NCBI RefSeq assembly: GCF_037975245.1
Contig: NC_092581.1
Span: 14,597,303 to 14,661,302, forward strand
DNA length: 64,000 bases
Reading direction: 5' to 3'
DNA from: Apostichopus japonicus
Taxonomy: Eukaryota; Echinodermata; Holothuroidea; Aspidochirotida; Stichopodidae
In this document: piece after piece, positions 11,382-25,400 of the stretch
Layout of the letters: each line of letters opens with the position of its first letter
Position numbering within the stretch: position 1 is the stretch's first letter
Notes under the pieces: model-generated
Database searches by the model: none
What the model was told of the DNA's origin: nothing
What the model saw: the letters and a program-made list of their open reading frames with translations, nothing else
Translations under genes and position numbers: made by a program

Positions 11382-13464
11382 CTGAAAAAAAATTGAAAAA
11401 GATAAATGTAACAAAGGTTGAAAAAGTATCACCTGAAAAGCTTAAGACAGATCTATGATTAAACCCTTGAGGATTAATTTTAAACATCAAGTAATAGCCA
11501 AATCACCTATCGCTATGGTGTTAATTTTAAAAACAGCATATACATTGTTGGCTGGATTACTGATAATTGATTGATACATATGGGAATTTTGACATAGGCC
11601 TACTGTACATTGAATATATCTTGGTTCTGGTTATACTTTTAACAAATTAATGCTTCTTATGGTACAGCCTACAGGCCTAACTTAAGTTAAACTGCATATG
11701 GCTACTTGTTATGTTTTAAAGCTCAATATTATAAAGCACTAACCTGATTGTATTCCCATTTACTGTTAGAACTATCCAAGAAATTACGTCAGAACACAGT
11801 ACTCACAGAAACAATATTTTGGCCTTAACTTTATCTAACAACTGGTGGAGCCTGAACCAAGCAGCCAGTTGTTGAACGTCTTAAATACACGTCTGGCATA
11901 TCATGGCCAGGCTCCATTCCATTGTAGGCCTACTAACACTAAAAAGTCAGGCAGTATAACTGGGTACAGCAGATGACAAGCCTACACCGTAGATTAAGCC
12001 CTTGCCTTGTCGAATTGAGAGGAAGCATTATATCGATATGCATATAGAATAAGTAACAGAATATCTATTTTTAAAAGTCCATTCAAGTTTAAAGCTAGTA
12101 GTACAGTTACAACCCTTCGAAGTTAGTGCCATTGGTTGGGGCCGACTAAGATAAGATCAGTATCTTAAACTATAGTATACTACTAGTAGGGAGTAGGGGC
12201 CTAACACAGTAGCACTAGCAGTGACATATGGAAAAAGCAATGGGTTACACCTTGAGTGGGCGCTCCCCTCTTATTTATGTCTTGGGTAGGCCTAGGATTT
12301 GTCATTTAGTTACACATTAAAATACAGGATAATGTCTGCTACATAGTAGAAAAGTATACATTTATTAGTCCAGCAAATTCAAAATGACAGTGAAATCACT
12401 TTGAAAAAACTAAATTGGCATACACTGCAATCAGACTGCGGCAGAGAACAGTTTCCTTGGTCACACGGCACCAGCTTCTGAAACATAACAATGACAGACT
12501 GTGAGAAACTGCTCTATGGTTCGCCGTCAGGGTAAAAAAACACAAACCGGAGGAAAGGTCATCACTGCCCAGTATTGATCGTATCTACGTAGCCTAGCCA
12601 AACGTACATGCAGTATGCGTAGTCAACTGTAATGTATCATTTCCAAGTGAAATTTTGGCATAACGAAAAGATTGTCATTATCAAATACTTCTTCCTCACG
12701 AATAGAGATGTAGCCGAAAAGGTAAGGACTCAAAGGATCATTGTTGTAGTTGAGTCCTGCAATTCAGAGTTTAAGTCTCGACTGCCAGTCCCAGACAAGT
12801 TTGAGTACTCCTACTAAGTACTAGTCCAGCCTCCATTGTATGAATTATGTACATTACCTCTAGGCTCTAGGCCGATATGAAACACTTCAATGCTTCAACC
12901 CCATGCACACAACCATAGCTACAGTATATTATTAGTGTATATATGTGCATACTCAAGTAGCATGTTAGCTGAACTTATCATTGGCTGTATAGGCCCTAGT
13001 ATATTACTTCAATCATGGTCAGTTCTCCACCCTGCTACTGTGCTAGTAGTAATAGTAAGGTAACTAGCTGTCAATCTAATGTTCATATGCCTTGGTGAAA
13101 TGATGCTTTGCTTTTTTGCAGGTTGTAATTTGCAATAAATGTAAAATACATCTGAACTATTCAAGTTTATAAATGTTAATGTTTTAATGCCTAGGTTTGC
13201 TTAGTAGTACTGTATACCTTACATATAGTGGCATTGCTGTTAGAAGATGAAGGGGTGGGGATTGAAGGGATGGCATTTGGGTGCTGTGATGCATTGTTAA
13301 TTAAAGCCATTCTCACGTATTTTTTGTTGTTACAAATCTCTGCTGTAAATTGTTTTCGACTGAAACAAGTAAAACTTTGATGTGAAATTATTTAGAAATA
13401 ATTTAATATTCAAAACAAAAAGTTAATATGTGTTAATGGCACTTTCTTCTCATTTGTGTTTCAG
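11382..13464. other. Upstream region of C6orf118-like gene, possible divergent promoter
   Basis: This lies between the minus-strand C6orf118-like gene and the candidate plus-strand exons at 13465. No confident exon found. An open stretch from ATG 12632 to a donor-like gtaagg at 12721 exists, but it ends in a phase that does not fit the next candidate exon. Simple AT-rich sequence otherwise. Confidence 0.3.
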
Positions 13465-13876
13465 TATACATGTCTCACGAGATCAGATGTTGAAAGAAGG
13501 AAGTCAATTCATACAGTGGGAAAGTGACTTTCCCAAGAGCGTGCCTGAAACTTTTGATAACATGATCAGATCTGATATAAGATATAGGTAAGCTTCCACA
13601 AGAAAAGAGGAAGCTTTTGATAGAAAATGAAAATGGAAATGAGTTGTGCCAATATCAATGCTATAGTCACTGATAATATAAAGAAAAAGAAAAGTAGAAC
13701 TTTGGTCACTGACAAACGCAAGGCAAAAATGAAAGTGCTAACATCTATCGTAGCTGTACTCTAGAAGTGAAGGAAAACAACCCTCTGCAGAACGAATTGT
13801 TTGGTATCACACAAAACCTGACTTTGAATTCATCAAAGCCTCTTCAATAATTGCAGATGGTTTCTGCTTTCTATAA
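13465..13876 (+). CDS. Candidate two-exon C-terminus of an unrecognised protein
   Basis: Exon 13465-13587 follows a good acceptor (tttgtgtttcag) and ends at a gtaagc donor. Exon 13765-13876 follows an acceptor ending ctctag and ends in TAA at 13874-13876. With the first base completing a codon from an upstream exon, both exons are open and join in phase across a 177-bp intron, giving about 78 residues including KEGSQFIQWESDFPKSVPE and AERIVWYHTKPDFEFIKAS. Composition looks protein-like (aromatic and acidic, few cysteines). No upstream exon with the required two-base overhang was found, and I do not recognise the family. It could be a chance reading frame, a non-coding RNA or a decayed gene. 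Confidence 0.3.
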
Positions 13877-14130
13877 AGACATGTAGCCAACAAGCTAATA
13901 TAACTGCTTTGAAGTTTTGCTCACGGTTGCAAAAGGTGGGGGAAAGGAAGGGGGAATGTGGGTGCACAATGTTATTCATAAATTGTACTCCGAGTCCATT
14001 GTGCAAGTTTCCAGCGCAGTACGTTTCTCTGATGGGTGTACTTCACAATATACCAAGGGTTCCTTCTTTGACATTTAGTTCCTGCACCTTTTTAACTGAG
14101 CACCACGTCTTTTGATCCTGTCACTGTTAA

Positions 14131-14489
14131 AGGGTGTGAAGACTCGCGCAAAAAGAAAAGTCTCATGCCGGTAATCTGACCTAGTTTCGAATGAGGTGCA
14201 ACAGAATTGTTAGACACCACCATCGATCCCAGAAAACACACACACAGCTTGCTACCGTCAGTAATTAGACACTAGTGTACACTCAGTACATACAGCTGCA
14301 GTCACTACCCACAGCACATTGTACAAACGATACAGCGATGGACATCTCACGTCCAGCTAAAGATAACAAGTATCACGTTCATTACTGTCTGCATTATTGA
14401 GCGACACGATCAAAACAGTCACTTGCAAGCAACAGAAAGTTAACTTTTTCAGATGGCCGCACGCGGTTCGGGGCGAGTCTTCAATGCCT
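14131..14489. mobile_element. TTAA-flanked MITE, copy 2 (359 bp)
   Basis: Nearly identical to the element at 4831-5192 and in the same orientation, with the same termini (AGGGTGTGAAGACTCGCGC left) and TTAA at 14127-14130 and 14490-14493. Differences from copy 1 are scattered substitutions and small indels, so both are moderately old insertions of one family. Confidence 0.8.
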
Positions 14490-15042
14490 TTAAAGTGGGT
14501 CCTTTGACAGTGCACACAAAAACATAATAAAAGACAAACAACCAAAGCCAATTGATTCACACAATGTAATCCTCTAGAACAAATTATTACACTATTTCTC
14601 ATTACAAAACATTTGTTAAAGTTACGATGACAGATTACACTGTACGAGATTACTCTTTACATCTATGTTAATTGTATACCTATACTAGTATTGCATTCAA
14701 CGTTCAATTAGGGTTAAAACTGAAAAAAAAAAAGTTCTGCAATGCATACAAAACTTTGAAAACAGAAATAAAGGAAATGAAAACTTTAATTACTGGCAAC
14801 TGCTTTGATTGATAATTGGCAAGATATATTTTTGGAGTATTACCCACATAAACACACTAAATGGATCAGGTGGTTAAAATTACATATGCACCATTAACAG
14901 ATTTGCATGAAATTCTACAAATATTTGTAATATTTTAGCATAAAGAAGATTGTCATATCTCTTCTCACACGTGTCGTTGATATCTGCGTGAAAGAACTTT
15001 AATACTATGCTTCATTTATTTGTGTAGCACAAGAAATAGCTC

Positions 15043-15395
15043 TTGTAGTATGTTGCTATGCTACATCCAAAGGATGTTGCTATGGAACTCCTGAAGTATC
15101 TCTCTATCCAACACCTGTGGCACATTGCTATGCAACCTTAAAGCATATTACTATGCAACTCCGGAAGCATCTCTCTATGCAACACCGCAGCACGTTGCTA
15201 TGCAACCTCTGAAGCATCTCTCAATGTAACACCTTAAGCACGTTGGTATGCAACCTTAATGCATATCTCTATGCAACTCCTGAAGCATCACTCTATGCAA
15301 CACCTATGGCATGCTGCCATGCAGCCCTGAAGCATCTCTCTATGCAACCCATGAAGCATGTTGCTATGCAACTCCTCAAGCATCTTTCGATGAAA
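15043..15395. repeat. Degenerate minisatellite (gcatctctctatgcaac units)
   Basis: About 350 bp of imperfect units alternating gcatctctctatgcaac with gttgctatgcaac, at roughly 23-24 bp spacing. Units differ by substitutions, so the array is old. No coding sense. Confidence 0.75.
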
Positions 15396-18300
15396 GTTCT
15401 AAAATGAATTGAATGCTTTGCAACACCAGATAAATGATTCCACAAGGAATATTAAACAAGATTTCTTTGGTAGACCCTTAGATATGTACCTTTACCATAC
15501 AACAGTGAACATAAAACTAAAAGTCTGAGCTTGTAATATGAAAAGGTGAAAAATGTATGACCAATTTGAAAGCTTCCACTTAAATTTGTTGCAGTCAAGC
15601 AAAATTAGTTTTTTGTTTTAAGAAAATGAAGTCAAAGTGGAAATAAGAATGTCTAAATATGGTTGTGATTAAACTAGTTCAGAGTATTAATTTCACCTGA
15701 TTGGATGTATTTCGGCCAATCAGTGAACAAAGCAATACAGGCTGACATGTCATCTGTTAGGGGAATCAGTTAACATTTTTAAAAGTTCTTTCCTTAGTTT
15801 CTGACCTTCAAAATTATTCCCACACATTGAGGAAAATGTGTCCATTTTAGACTTCAAAACTTTGTTAGTGAGGCAGATTCCTTTGATCACAATATTAACC
15901 ATGTCCTTTGAACTTAAGTCACCATAACTTTAAATTTTAGCATATTTAGGAACAGTACTTATGATCACAAAGTTTTCAGGTTGATAACACAATACCAGAT
16001 GATGATGGATAGTTTAATATTTTAGCTGGCATTGCAACAAGATCTTAAGAACAATACGTACAGCATTCCACCAACTCTGTACTGTTTCAATGTAACATGA
16101 CTGGTTCACAGGAAGAGCATTTTTAATCTTTATTTCATAGATAAGAATTTGAGCGACCTCCTTTACAAAAGTGGTGTAGAGGACCCCATACCATGTTTCT
16201 CTTTTCAAAGCAAACATGTTCAGTTACAAAGTAAAACTTGAAAAAGTTAAAACAAAGAATGAAATACACCATTTTAAGTCATTCACCCTTCATATTTAGT
16301 TCCATTTTATACAGTATGACACTTCACAATAAATAGAGAACCAATGGTGCAATTAATAAGTAAAATACTCAAAACTGACCTCAGTTGACCATTGTTAGGG
16401 CTTTGACCTCAAGTATAAATCCATATATCGATTGCCCAAAGATTCTTGTCTGCATGGGAAGCATTTCATACAATGACCGTAAATGACCTTTGACCTCAAA
16501 TTTTCTGAATTCCTTAAAAACTCCAACTACTTAACCACCATGGTGAGAAATGTTGTAGAATAAACCATTCTATGGAAGGTAAACAAAATGTTTGTGGAAG
16601 TCTTTTAATTACTTTTTAATCTAAATGAGTTTTTGATATCAAATTTCTTGGGCAACCCACTTGACAAAGAGGGTTTTTAGCACTAGTAATTTGGAGCACC
16701 TTTGATGAATATCCAGCAAACAAAATTAGCGGATACCAACAAAATGAATTCATTGCCCCAACAATTGTTGTCAATTATTTATTTTTATATAAATTCATTT
16801 AATTTTGTGTGAGAAGAAGCATTTTTTAACTTGTAGCAGGACAGATTGCCTTGAAATGAAGAAAATACAAGAAAGGAATCATATTTGATAACAAAATTAC
16901 TACAATGACTCAAAAACCTTAACCAAGCTATAATTTTCCAAGTTGAAGGTTTGTGCTTTTTTGTATTCAAAAGACGAACTCTCCACATATTCCTGTAACA
17001 AAAATTTATAAAATTTCTGTCTATTTAATTTGCTTATCACTGTTTACTACTCATTTTGAAATTTCGTAGATGAAATCTCTGGTTTGATGTCCTCGAAAGT
17101 GTGAAAAGTATTATTAAGATCGGCAATCGTGGTACAGACCCAACTTAACATTTCCTAACAAATGGTGAACATTTTTAGAAAGAGAAATACATTAGAACTC
17201 TCCTGTTTTCCTTTTAAACTACCAAAAAGGAGTAATTTCTTTTTGTTTTCTAATATAAAAGATTGAATATTACTGCTGAATTTAACTTTTTTCTTTTCTT
17301 TGTTCCGTTCTTTTTTCGTTAAATTTCAGATGATTCTGATATTTGAAAGATATCATATTTCAGAATTCATTTCTAACCGATTTTTTACACCACCAGAGAC
17401 AAAGCCCAGTAGCAAACGAAAAGTCCAATATAAACATATTGTGTAATTTTGGTAATTTTTTTTTAATTTCCAAATATATTTAAAACAACCCAGAGAAATG
17501 TAGCAATTGTTATTCCCAAAACATTTCTTGCACTACAAGAAATTTAATAAATTTACATTATTGAAGCAAAATTGCAAGAATTTAAAAACAATTTAAATTT
17601 ATTGCTTGGTCCTCTAGAAATAAACACTGCAACCTACCTAGGCCAGTGGGTGAATTTAATGAGATTGAGATCTTACTTAAAGAAGCTTACTTTGAGCATA
17701 TCAGTTATGGCCAAATGACTATTTTCATTAGAAATTACATTCATAAATCTCACAAAATCATTTCAGTATATAGCAAAGAATCAAAATGTTGCAACACGAG
17801 CAGAAACGAGACAAACTTTGGTTCTGATTATGAGTCAGTACAAGTTGTACAACACTACTAACCTTACTGCTGTTCACTTCAGAGATTAGGTGCTAGATAA
17901 GTTTTTTTGATTGATTGACTGACCTGTTGATTCGTAAACTTTACGAAGAGCTCTGTGATTACTTACGGTATCGATAAATTTAGGGAAAAAAAAAATGTTC
18001 AAAATGCATATCTTCTCGTCAACGTATGAAAAATGTAAAAAACCGTAGAAAGTACCATGTTCGTATAACAGCACTCTGGAGTCTGGAAATTCAGACAAAC
18101 CATTCCATGAGGTATTCATGGCTTTTCAAACATAATCTTTGTGCAGTTAAAAAGGCAGAAAAAAAAACATTGACCAATTTTTTTGTACGGTTCCAAAAGT
18201 CTGGGTTTAACAGTCTTTGTACGAATCAGATCATTAAATCTCTGTAAACTAGGTTGATTACCGGAATAAAATCTACAGGGCTTTTCTCTATCTTACGATC

Positions 18301-19160
18301 GATAAACTGCCTAATACTCTGTAAGTGTTGCGAAAAAGGAAAGTTTATTACCGTTGATTCCTGGAGAAAAATGGCAAAGAAAACTTGTGACTGAAAGCTT
18401 GTCCTTAACTTTCTTCTCCAAGTCTATCTACAAGACTGAGTATCAATCGTCCCAAAATTAGTGGGCCCTCTAAATTTCATGCACAATGAGTGTCCAAAAT
18501 AATGTTATTCATGTAACAAGTAAACGTTGTTGTGTCTTTAATGATCTTTGGGACATAAAGCATCGGGCAACGGATGAGATCGTCGCAACAAACCAACATT
18601 TTTATCCGTTTGCACTTCATAACAGTATGCTACAAAGATTAATATGTCCGGGTTTTAGGAAAAAATTAACAAAAGGGATCAAATAGAAAAAACAATAACT
18701 ATTTGGAAACAATTACCAGAAAAACATTTCACACAAGAAAGGAATAATATTTGATAACAAAATTACTGAAATGACTCAAAACCCTGAATCAAGTGTTTCT
18801 TTCTTTTTCTTCTTCTTGAAAAGGACAAATTCCCCACATATTGCTTGTGTTACATTATATTTTTTGGGTCTGAATGCATCTAAATCTATCTATCAAGCAT
18901 CATTCAGCATACAATTTTCTATATTTCACGATATTACAAGTTGGGAGGAAAATTTTGAAGGTTTTGTGGAAAATATTTTTTTTTGTATTCTTTGTAAGTT
19001 TCTATTGTTGGCCAATTCTCTCTGATTTTTCTGTTTGAATGATACAAACAAATTATGTATTAAACAAACCAAAGAGTTCATTAAGATATCTCCATTACTT
19101 GCCCCCCGAGGACAGAATGACCAACCTCCTCCTGTCCCTATCTCCGTCAGTAAATATTTA
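15396..19160. other. Intergenic / 3' flank of acyltransferase gene
   Basis: AT-rich, no exon recognised. A diverged direct repeat is present: 16868-16995 and 18733-18848 share phrases such as tttgataacaaaattact, atgactcaaaa and tccccacatatt. The part nearest 19160 is probably 3' UTR of the minus-strand acyltransferase gene. Confidence 0.4.
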
Positions 19161-19406
19161 TCACTCGTCTTTTTTATCCGTGCCGTTAGATGGACTGTTT
19201 TCGTGGTGAGAGTCCCCGTTGACTTGTGGCAATGAAGACACCGTGCCATTTGGTCCATTATTCGGGCTGTGAGTATTGGAACCATACGTCGATCCTTTTG
19301 AGGCAACTGCAACGGACATCATTCGATGAAAACCAAGTTGAACTGTTGGAGGGAGATACAAACTATTATTTTTGACCAAAACAAAGGATGGAATACTTCA
19401 TTTTGT

Positions 19407-19459
<53 letters not shown>

Positions 19460-22400
19460 GCATCACAAAACACAAACTTTAAGACAAAGAATCTTTAGGG
19501 TAAAAAAAAAAGAAGTAAATATTGATTCAAACATCGTAATACAGCCTTTGAGACTTAAATTGTACATTGAGAATCACAAAAAGTACACAAAATACTTAGA
19601 CTGGAAAAAAACTGTTATGAATATCGTACGTATCTGGAGAGAAACAAAACAGTTTTTGACACAACCAGAGATGTTCATACGATCTGGAATTTAACATCAC
19701 AGGTCAAAAATCTACCAATTATATGCAGACCAGATTGGTGTCAAGCATCTAAATTTCAAAAAAAATAATTGAAGTGACGAAAGCCTACAGGTCGTCCAAA
19801 GTCCGATCCTACACAAATAAATGTTACTTGTGAAGAGAGAAAAGTAATAATGGGAAGGAAACGAAAGGGGAAATGCACCATCTGGAGACATTTCTCTCTC
19901 TAGAAAGAAAGATTGGAGACGAAGATGGGTTACTTACGAAGAAAGACGACAAGTACAGCTATCAAAATAGTGAGCATGGAACCAGTCAGTAAGAGTTTCA
20001 AGAGATAGTAGATGATGAGGGTTCCCAGGCTAGCATACCAGAACATCGCTACCAGGGTAGGCTGTATCCTCGGGGGGATGAAATGTTGCTTCATTGTATC
20101 GTCATAACCGTGAAATGTATCGTTCTTCATGAAGTAATCCATCGCATTGTCCTGAGAAGAATTAAATGGTAAGAGAAGAAAAGCAGGGTTAAAGATATGA
20201 TTTTGCAAATGGTGTGAGATCATCGTGTGCTTTATGTGCAGTCCAGATAGTGGGACTGTTTACAATTAGGAAACCTGGACAGTTTTTAAGTGTTGTTATG
20301 TCAGTTTGTCCAAACTAGTCCACACATGATAAGAGCATAACTAGATCGATGTAAAGCTGATGAAACGTCAATCGTTCAGGTACGGTTTTACTGCTACTCA
20401 AAAGTTGGAGGCATTCGTTCGCTTCCACTTTGGGCATTTGCTTCCAAGTACTGACCTGAAGCAAAACAGGCAGTATCTGTAATTGTAGGCAATACCTTTA
20501 CGTGTTAAATTGAAATGACATTTAAGATTTTGGTACTATCACAACAAAAACCCAACAAAACCTTGGCAGGTGGCTGACTTAGCACATGTATGGCAACGGC
20601 TAGATGCCTCCGTTGTGAACTATTTACATATCATTGCATTAATATCAGTGAAGTTCAGAGCAAGGTCGGGCCTCGGGATAATTAACCAGGCCCCAATATT
20701 TATGACATATTTCCAAGGTCCCCTAAGTAATCCCCAGCCCCAGGACTTTATCCAACCCCCCTTTGACCCCACCTCCTGTACCATCTTACTACAACTTTAT
20801 GACACAGAGCTCAATTCCAAGAGCTTCCATTATTCTGCAGGGAAACATCAAGTCAATGACATCACAATTGAACAAACTGACAAATAAATACCTTTTCTTG
20901 GTATAATTGATGGCAGTAGTTGGACGTTTCTTCCTCACTGTCGGTGGGAACTTCATCCATACTTCGTATTCTGTTCATAAATACATGAAAAGTAGGAGAG
21001 TTGAGTACAGCTTTTTTTTATGTCAGGCCAATACTTTCATGGATGGTGGACTCAAAATATTTCCGCAGGGTGCATCACTTATGGAAAGCAGTACTCACTG
21101 CAAGGAATACACAGGCACACTTCTTCTTACTGTTGTGATGGAAAAACCTTTGGCAAACTGCTTTTGTTATTGCAAAGAAGAGTCTGCCATGTGGGTAGGC
21201 ATAGTTAAAAAAAAATTAAACGGCACGATGCTACAATCCCAGCATTACCTTCCCTGAGGCAAACTGAACTAAGAACTAAAGAAAACAGATGGACGGACAG
21301 GCAGACAGGAAGATTAATGAGAAAATTGAATACATGAATATGAATGATGGCTAGAAGATACATGAGATAAGTTGGTACAACGCTAGTAATTTCTAATACT
21401 TTTCTCTCACTTCATGTCTCAAGGCTCACTCGTACTGACAGTATGGATATTTCCCAACCCTCACTGCGCTCCTACTGTCAGATCGGAGCGCATATGTAAC
21501 TATGGAAACACGTAAGCGTGGGATGAAGTAAAAGTGACAGTATGAACAATTTTCAAGCTTTATCTGATAGGCGCAGGATATTAACACTGCTCCTACTGTT
21601 AGATCGGAGCGCATATGTAACTATGGAAACAAGTAAGCGTGGGATGAAGTAAAAGTGACAGTATGAACAATTTTCAAGCTTTATCTGATAGGTGCAGGAC
21701 ATTAACACTGCTCCTACTGTTAGATCGGAGTGCATGTGTAACCATGGAAACACGTAATCCTGGGATGAAGTAAAAGTGACAGTATGAACAATTTTCAAGC
21801 TTTATCTGATAGGTGCAGGACATTAACACTGCTCCTACTGTTAGATCGGAGTGCATGTGTAACTATGGAAACACGTAACCGTGGGATGAAGTAAACGTGA
21901 CAGTACAAGTGGTGCTTTGAAAGAATGATATGAATGTGCAGTACACCACAAAAATGATTGAAATTGTCCCAGCTGGGGGGATAGATAAGGGGACCATAGA
22001 CATTGAAAGAAGCATAAGGAGAGATAGCCAAATGCTAAGAAGACAGCTAGAGATAAGCTGGACAAATTAATCGTGGATTATGATGAGAGCAGGTTAAAGT
22101 TTAAAGCTAGGACAAAGTACTCACTTGACAAAAGCATGGTAGGTTACTCTCTTGCCGAGGAGCAAGTCATAGACTGTGGCAGAATCATTCTTTTGACAGG
22201 CAACAGTTGCGTCCATAATCACAGGCACTGGTTGGATTGGAAGTGGGGGGGCGTGGGGTGGGTGGGGAAAAGAAAAGAAAGCATGTGATCATTTATGTAA
22301 ATTTAAAATTATGGAAAAACTAATAGAAGTCAAGAAAAAATCAACATCTTCACAAAATGAATATCATGAAAATATGAGATGCTTCTCATAGTGCATGCAT

Positions 22401-25400
22401 TTCTTCCATCTCTAGTCACTGATGGGACTTCATTCAACCTCACTTGTTCGAGAAAATTTGCTAAAAAATATTACTTTTATGATCTAAAGTCTCCTGGGAA
22501 TAAACAGCATCATAATGGAGGAGGTTAAATGTCACGTAATTTGCGGAGAAAGTAATTTTTTTAAGACTGAGATGCCTGGTTTTCTACCTCTTCCTTTCAG
22601 TCCTTCTACTGCCATGCAGAAACCTTTGGTCCGAGGAGTCAGATGGTGCTTCAATATCGGTAAACCTTTCTTCTCGGCGAAAGCCTTGCTCTTTTCATAT
22701 TTTTCTGGAGTAAACCTTGTTCCTTCACAAAACATTAACATCTGTTGGAAAAAAGAAACAAATATTACCACCAAATATAAATAAATATAGAGTGAGGGTT
22801 GATCCAACCCTGTACAAGACAGACATCGATTTCGATTGGGGGGGGCGGGGAAATATGACTTTTATGGGCTCAAAGAGCATGTTTACAGTTCATTACAAGT
22901 TTGTCACAGAAAATTGACAAGTCATTGGTGCTTTGTTGTTAATATGAAGCTTTAAAATAAATAAACAAACAAACAAAGACTGACAGAAGACAGAAAGAAA
23001 GACGGAAATACATAAATAAATAAATAAATAACATCTAAGCATCACTTTATCCTTAGAGGAACAATTCATATATCTAACATAATTTAGAGCTGAATATTTT
23101 GGAAACAGGTATACCTATAGAATCATTTTCTGTGTCATCTTTCTTTTCGTTAGGACTATAAACACATTTTCCTTCATAGATTTTGTTTCCATGTACTGTA
23201 CATACATTCATCCTTTCCTTGCAACAAACCATCTGAATTATTTCAGCCGTCCACCTACAGTAATACCCATTCAATGACTTGCATGGTAGGATGGCACTTA
23301 AAAGCATCCATTACAATTATACTCATAATCCTGATAAGGTACCAATTATCATCCACCTGATATGTTGTAAAAACAAATTGGGTTTGAATTTAAGCTGTTG
23401 GACTTTGATATAGTCCTATCAATATCTAAAACTTGAAGGGATTGGCTGATAACTTCTTGACCTACGTCATAGAGACTGTGGTGAGAATGATTCTCAGAAA
23501 GACTCTGCTAACTTGAATGTTATTCTCCATTAGGTACAGTTTCTTCACATACAATGGCAAACTCTTTGACAGCAACTCTTATAATTTCAAGACTGATAAG
23601 AACAAGTGGGGCTCATAATTTTTGCTTAAATCTTTCACGACTGATCGACTTTGTTTTGCAGCAGTCTAATACTTTTTGTGTGTCTGAAATTATATCAAAG
23701 CTTTCTCCAAGACTTTCTGAATACTTTCAAAAATGTCACTGCTTATAAGTCACTGTTAAAATATTACAAAAAATTACAAACTGGGAAAGTGGAAATGAAA
23801 AGCTAAATTTCTAGAATTTAACATAGCTTTAGAGCCTCAAACCACCGCACAGCCTACAACCAACCCCCCCCCCCCCCCCCGACAACATCCATCCAAACTT
23901 CTCTGCTCAAAAGAACAAGAAATGAAAATTGAAATACTTTGAGAATCTGAGCAAAAGAAACCATGATAACATCCCATTCCCCCACTCCGCTCCCCCAATT
24001 TAGTGCCATTTCCCGAGCAGCTAAATGGTTTGGAAGTGATACGTGGTACTGAAGCTCTATAGAAATATAAGTCTACGTAAATGAACAGGACGTAGGGTAG
24101 AAGGTTTAACAAACCAGTGTCAAATATTGTTAAACCTGGCTTAAAAGTGTATGGAGTTAACAACCACTGAATATATTCATTTTCCCAAACATCTATTACT
24201 GTCCATACCTTGGCTGGCATTGGAAAATCTGCGAGAAGTTTTACTCCCTCTACGAGTTGCTCTCGATCTTTGACAAAATCTCTTTTTAAAAACGGCATCT
24301 CTAGTAAGTAGAATGACCATCCGACCAGGGGAACATATTTCAGTTCATTTTTCATAAAACATTTGGCACTCTGTATGAAAAAACAAAAATGTACAAAAAA
24401 AAATAAAATAAAATGAACACAAAATTAACAGTGAAAATAAGCTGCGAAAAAAAGACGATTGCAGAAACTATATATGAATAATATCACTATGTACACAGCT
24501 GTTGCCTCTATTAACATCACCTGCATACAAAGTAAAGAAATTACATGTTACTGAATGGGGAGCAATTTGGATCAGCTACAGTATGTCTAGTCAGGAATAG
24601 AGATTGTCTGAATAAACCCCCCCCCCCCAAAAAAAAAAAATTGCATAATGAAATTTTCCATACGTTAAGCCATAATTACTAGACCGTAGTGGGGATGACA
24701 TTTGACACAACAAATAGCAATACTGATGATAACATTGCGGTCCGCAATGGTTTAGGCCTACGGCACAGGGTCGTTTCAATGCAATAAAGGTACAATTTAG
24801 ATCTTCAAAGATGACTGGACCAAGATCAACCAGACATGTACACTTCAGAATCGATGTCCAGAAGAAGCAAAACCTAGCTAGGACTAACGATTTGATATTT
24901 CAATCTAAGTAAAACTTTCCATCGACAACAAGCTCCGGAACTGTAGATACAGTAGTATTTCTCCGCCGTCTGGAAGAAATCCCCCTCTCCGCAAAAATTT
25001 TGTCTTTTACTTGACCCCCTTTTGGACTGCACCCCATAGTTGCTTAGAATCTAAATATTAACAAATATATCCACAGATGAAGATGCACTTACAAAGAGTT
25101 GACCGTATCTATCTGCTACACACCACGTTGCCAACCAATCAAGTTCAAAGGTATGGTTCATTACTAGAAGGCCATGTTGTTTATTCATAGCTGTAAAGAA
25201 CTTGTCATCACAGTGAATGTATATATGCGATCCAGAATATGTGTCGTAGAGAAACACCAGTTCTGAAAAAGACAAAAGACGACGGACGGACTTCATTGCA
25301 CGATTTATTCTGTGAAGTCACACATGAATGTAAGGAATGACTGATTGTGTTTTCTCTTAAACCCCCCCACACCCTGTCCGACTGAACGCGACCTGACTCG

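Noticed and set aside
21420-21905. CRISPR-like array
   Set aside because: The whole 121-bp unit repeats with no unique spacers, and the locus is an animal intron.
23837-24208. Extension of the acyltransferase exon into a longer frame
   Set aside because: A clear gtatgg donor at 24208 ends the exon in phase with the next one, and family similarity stops there.
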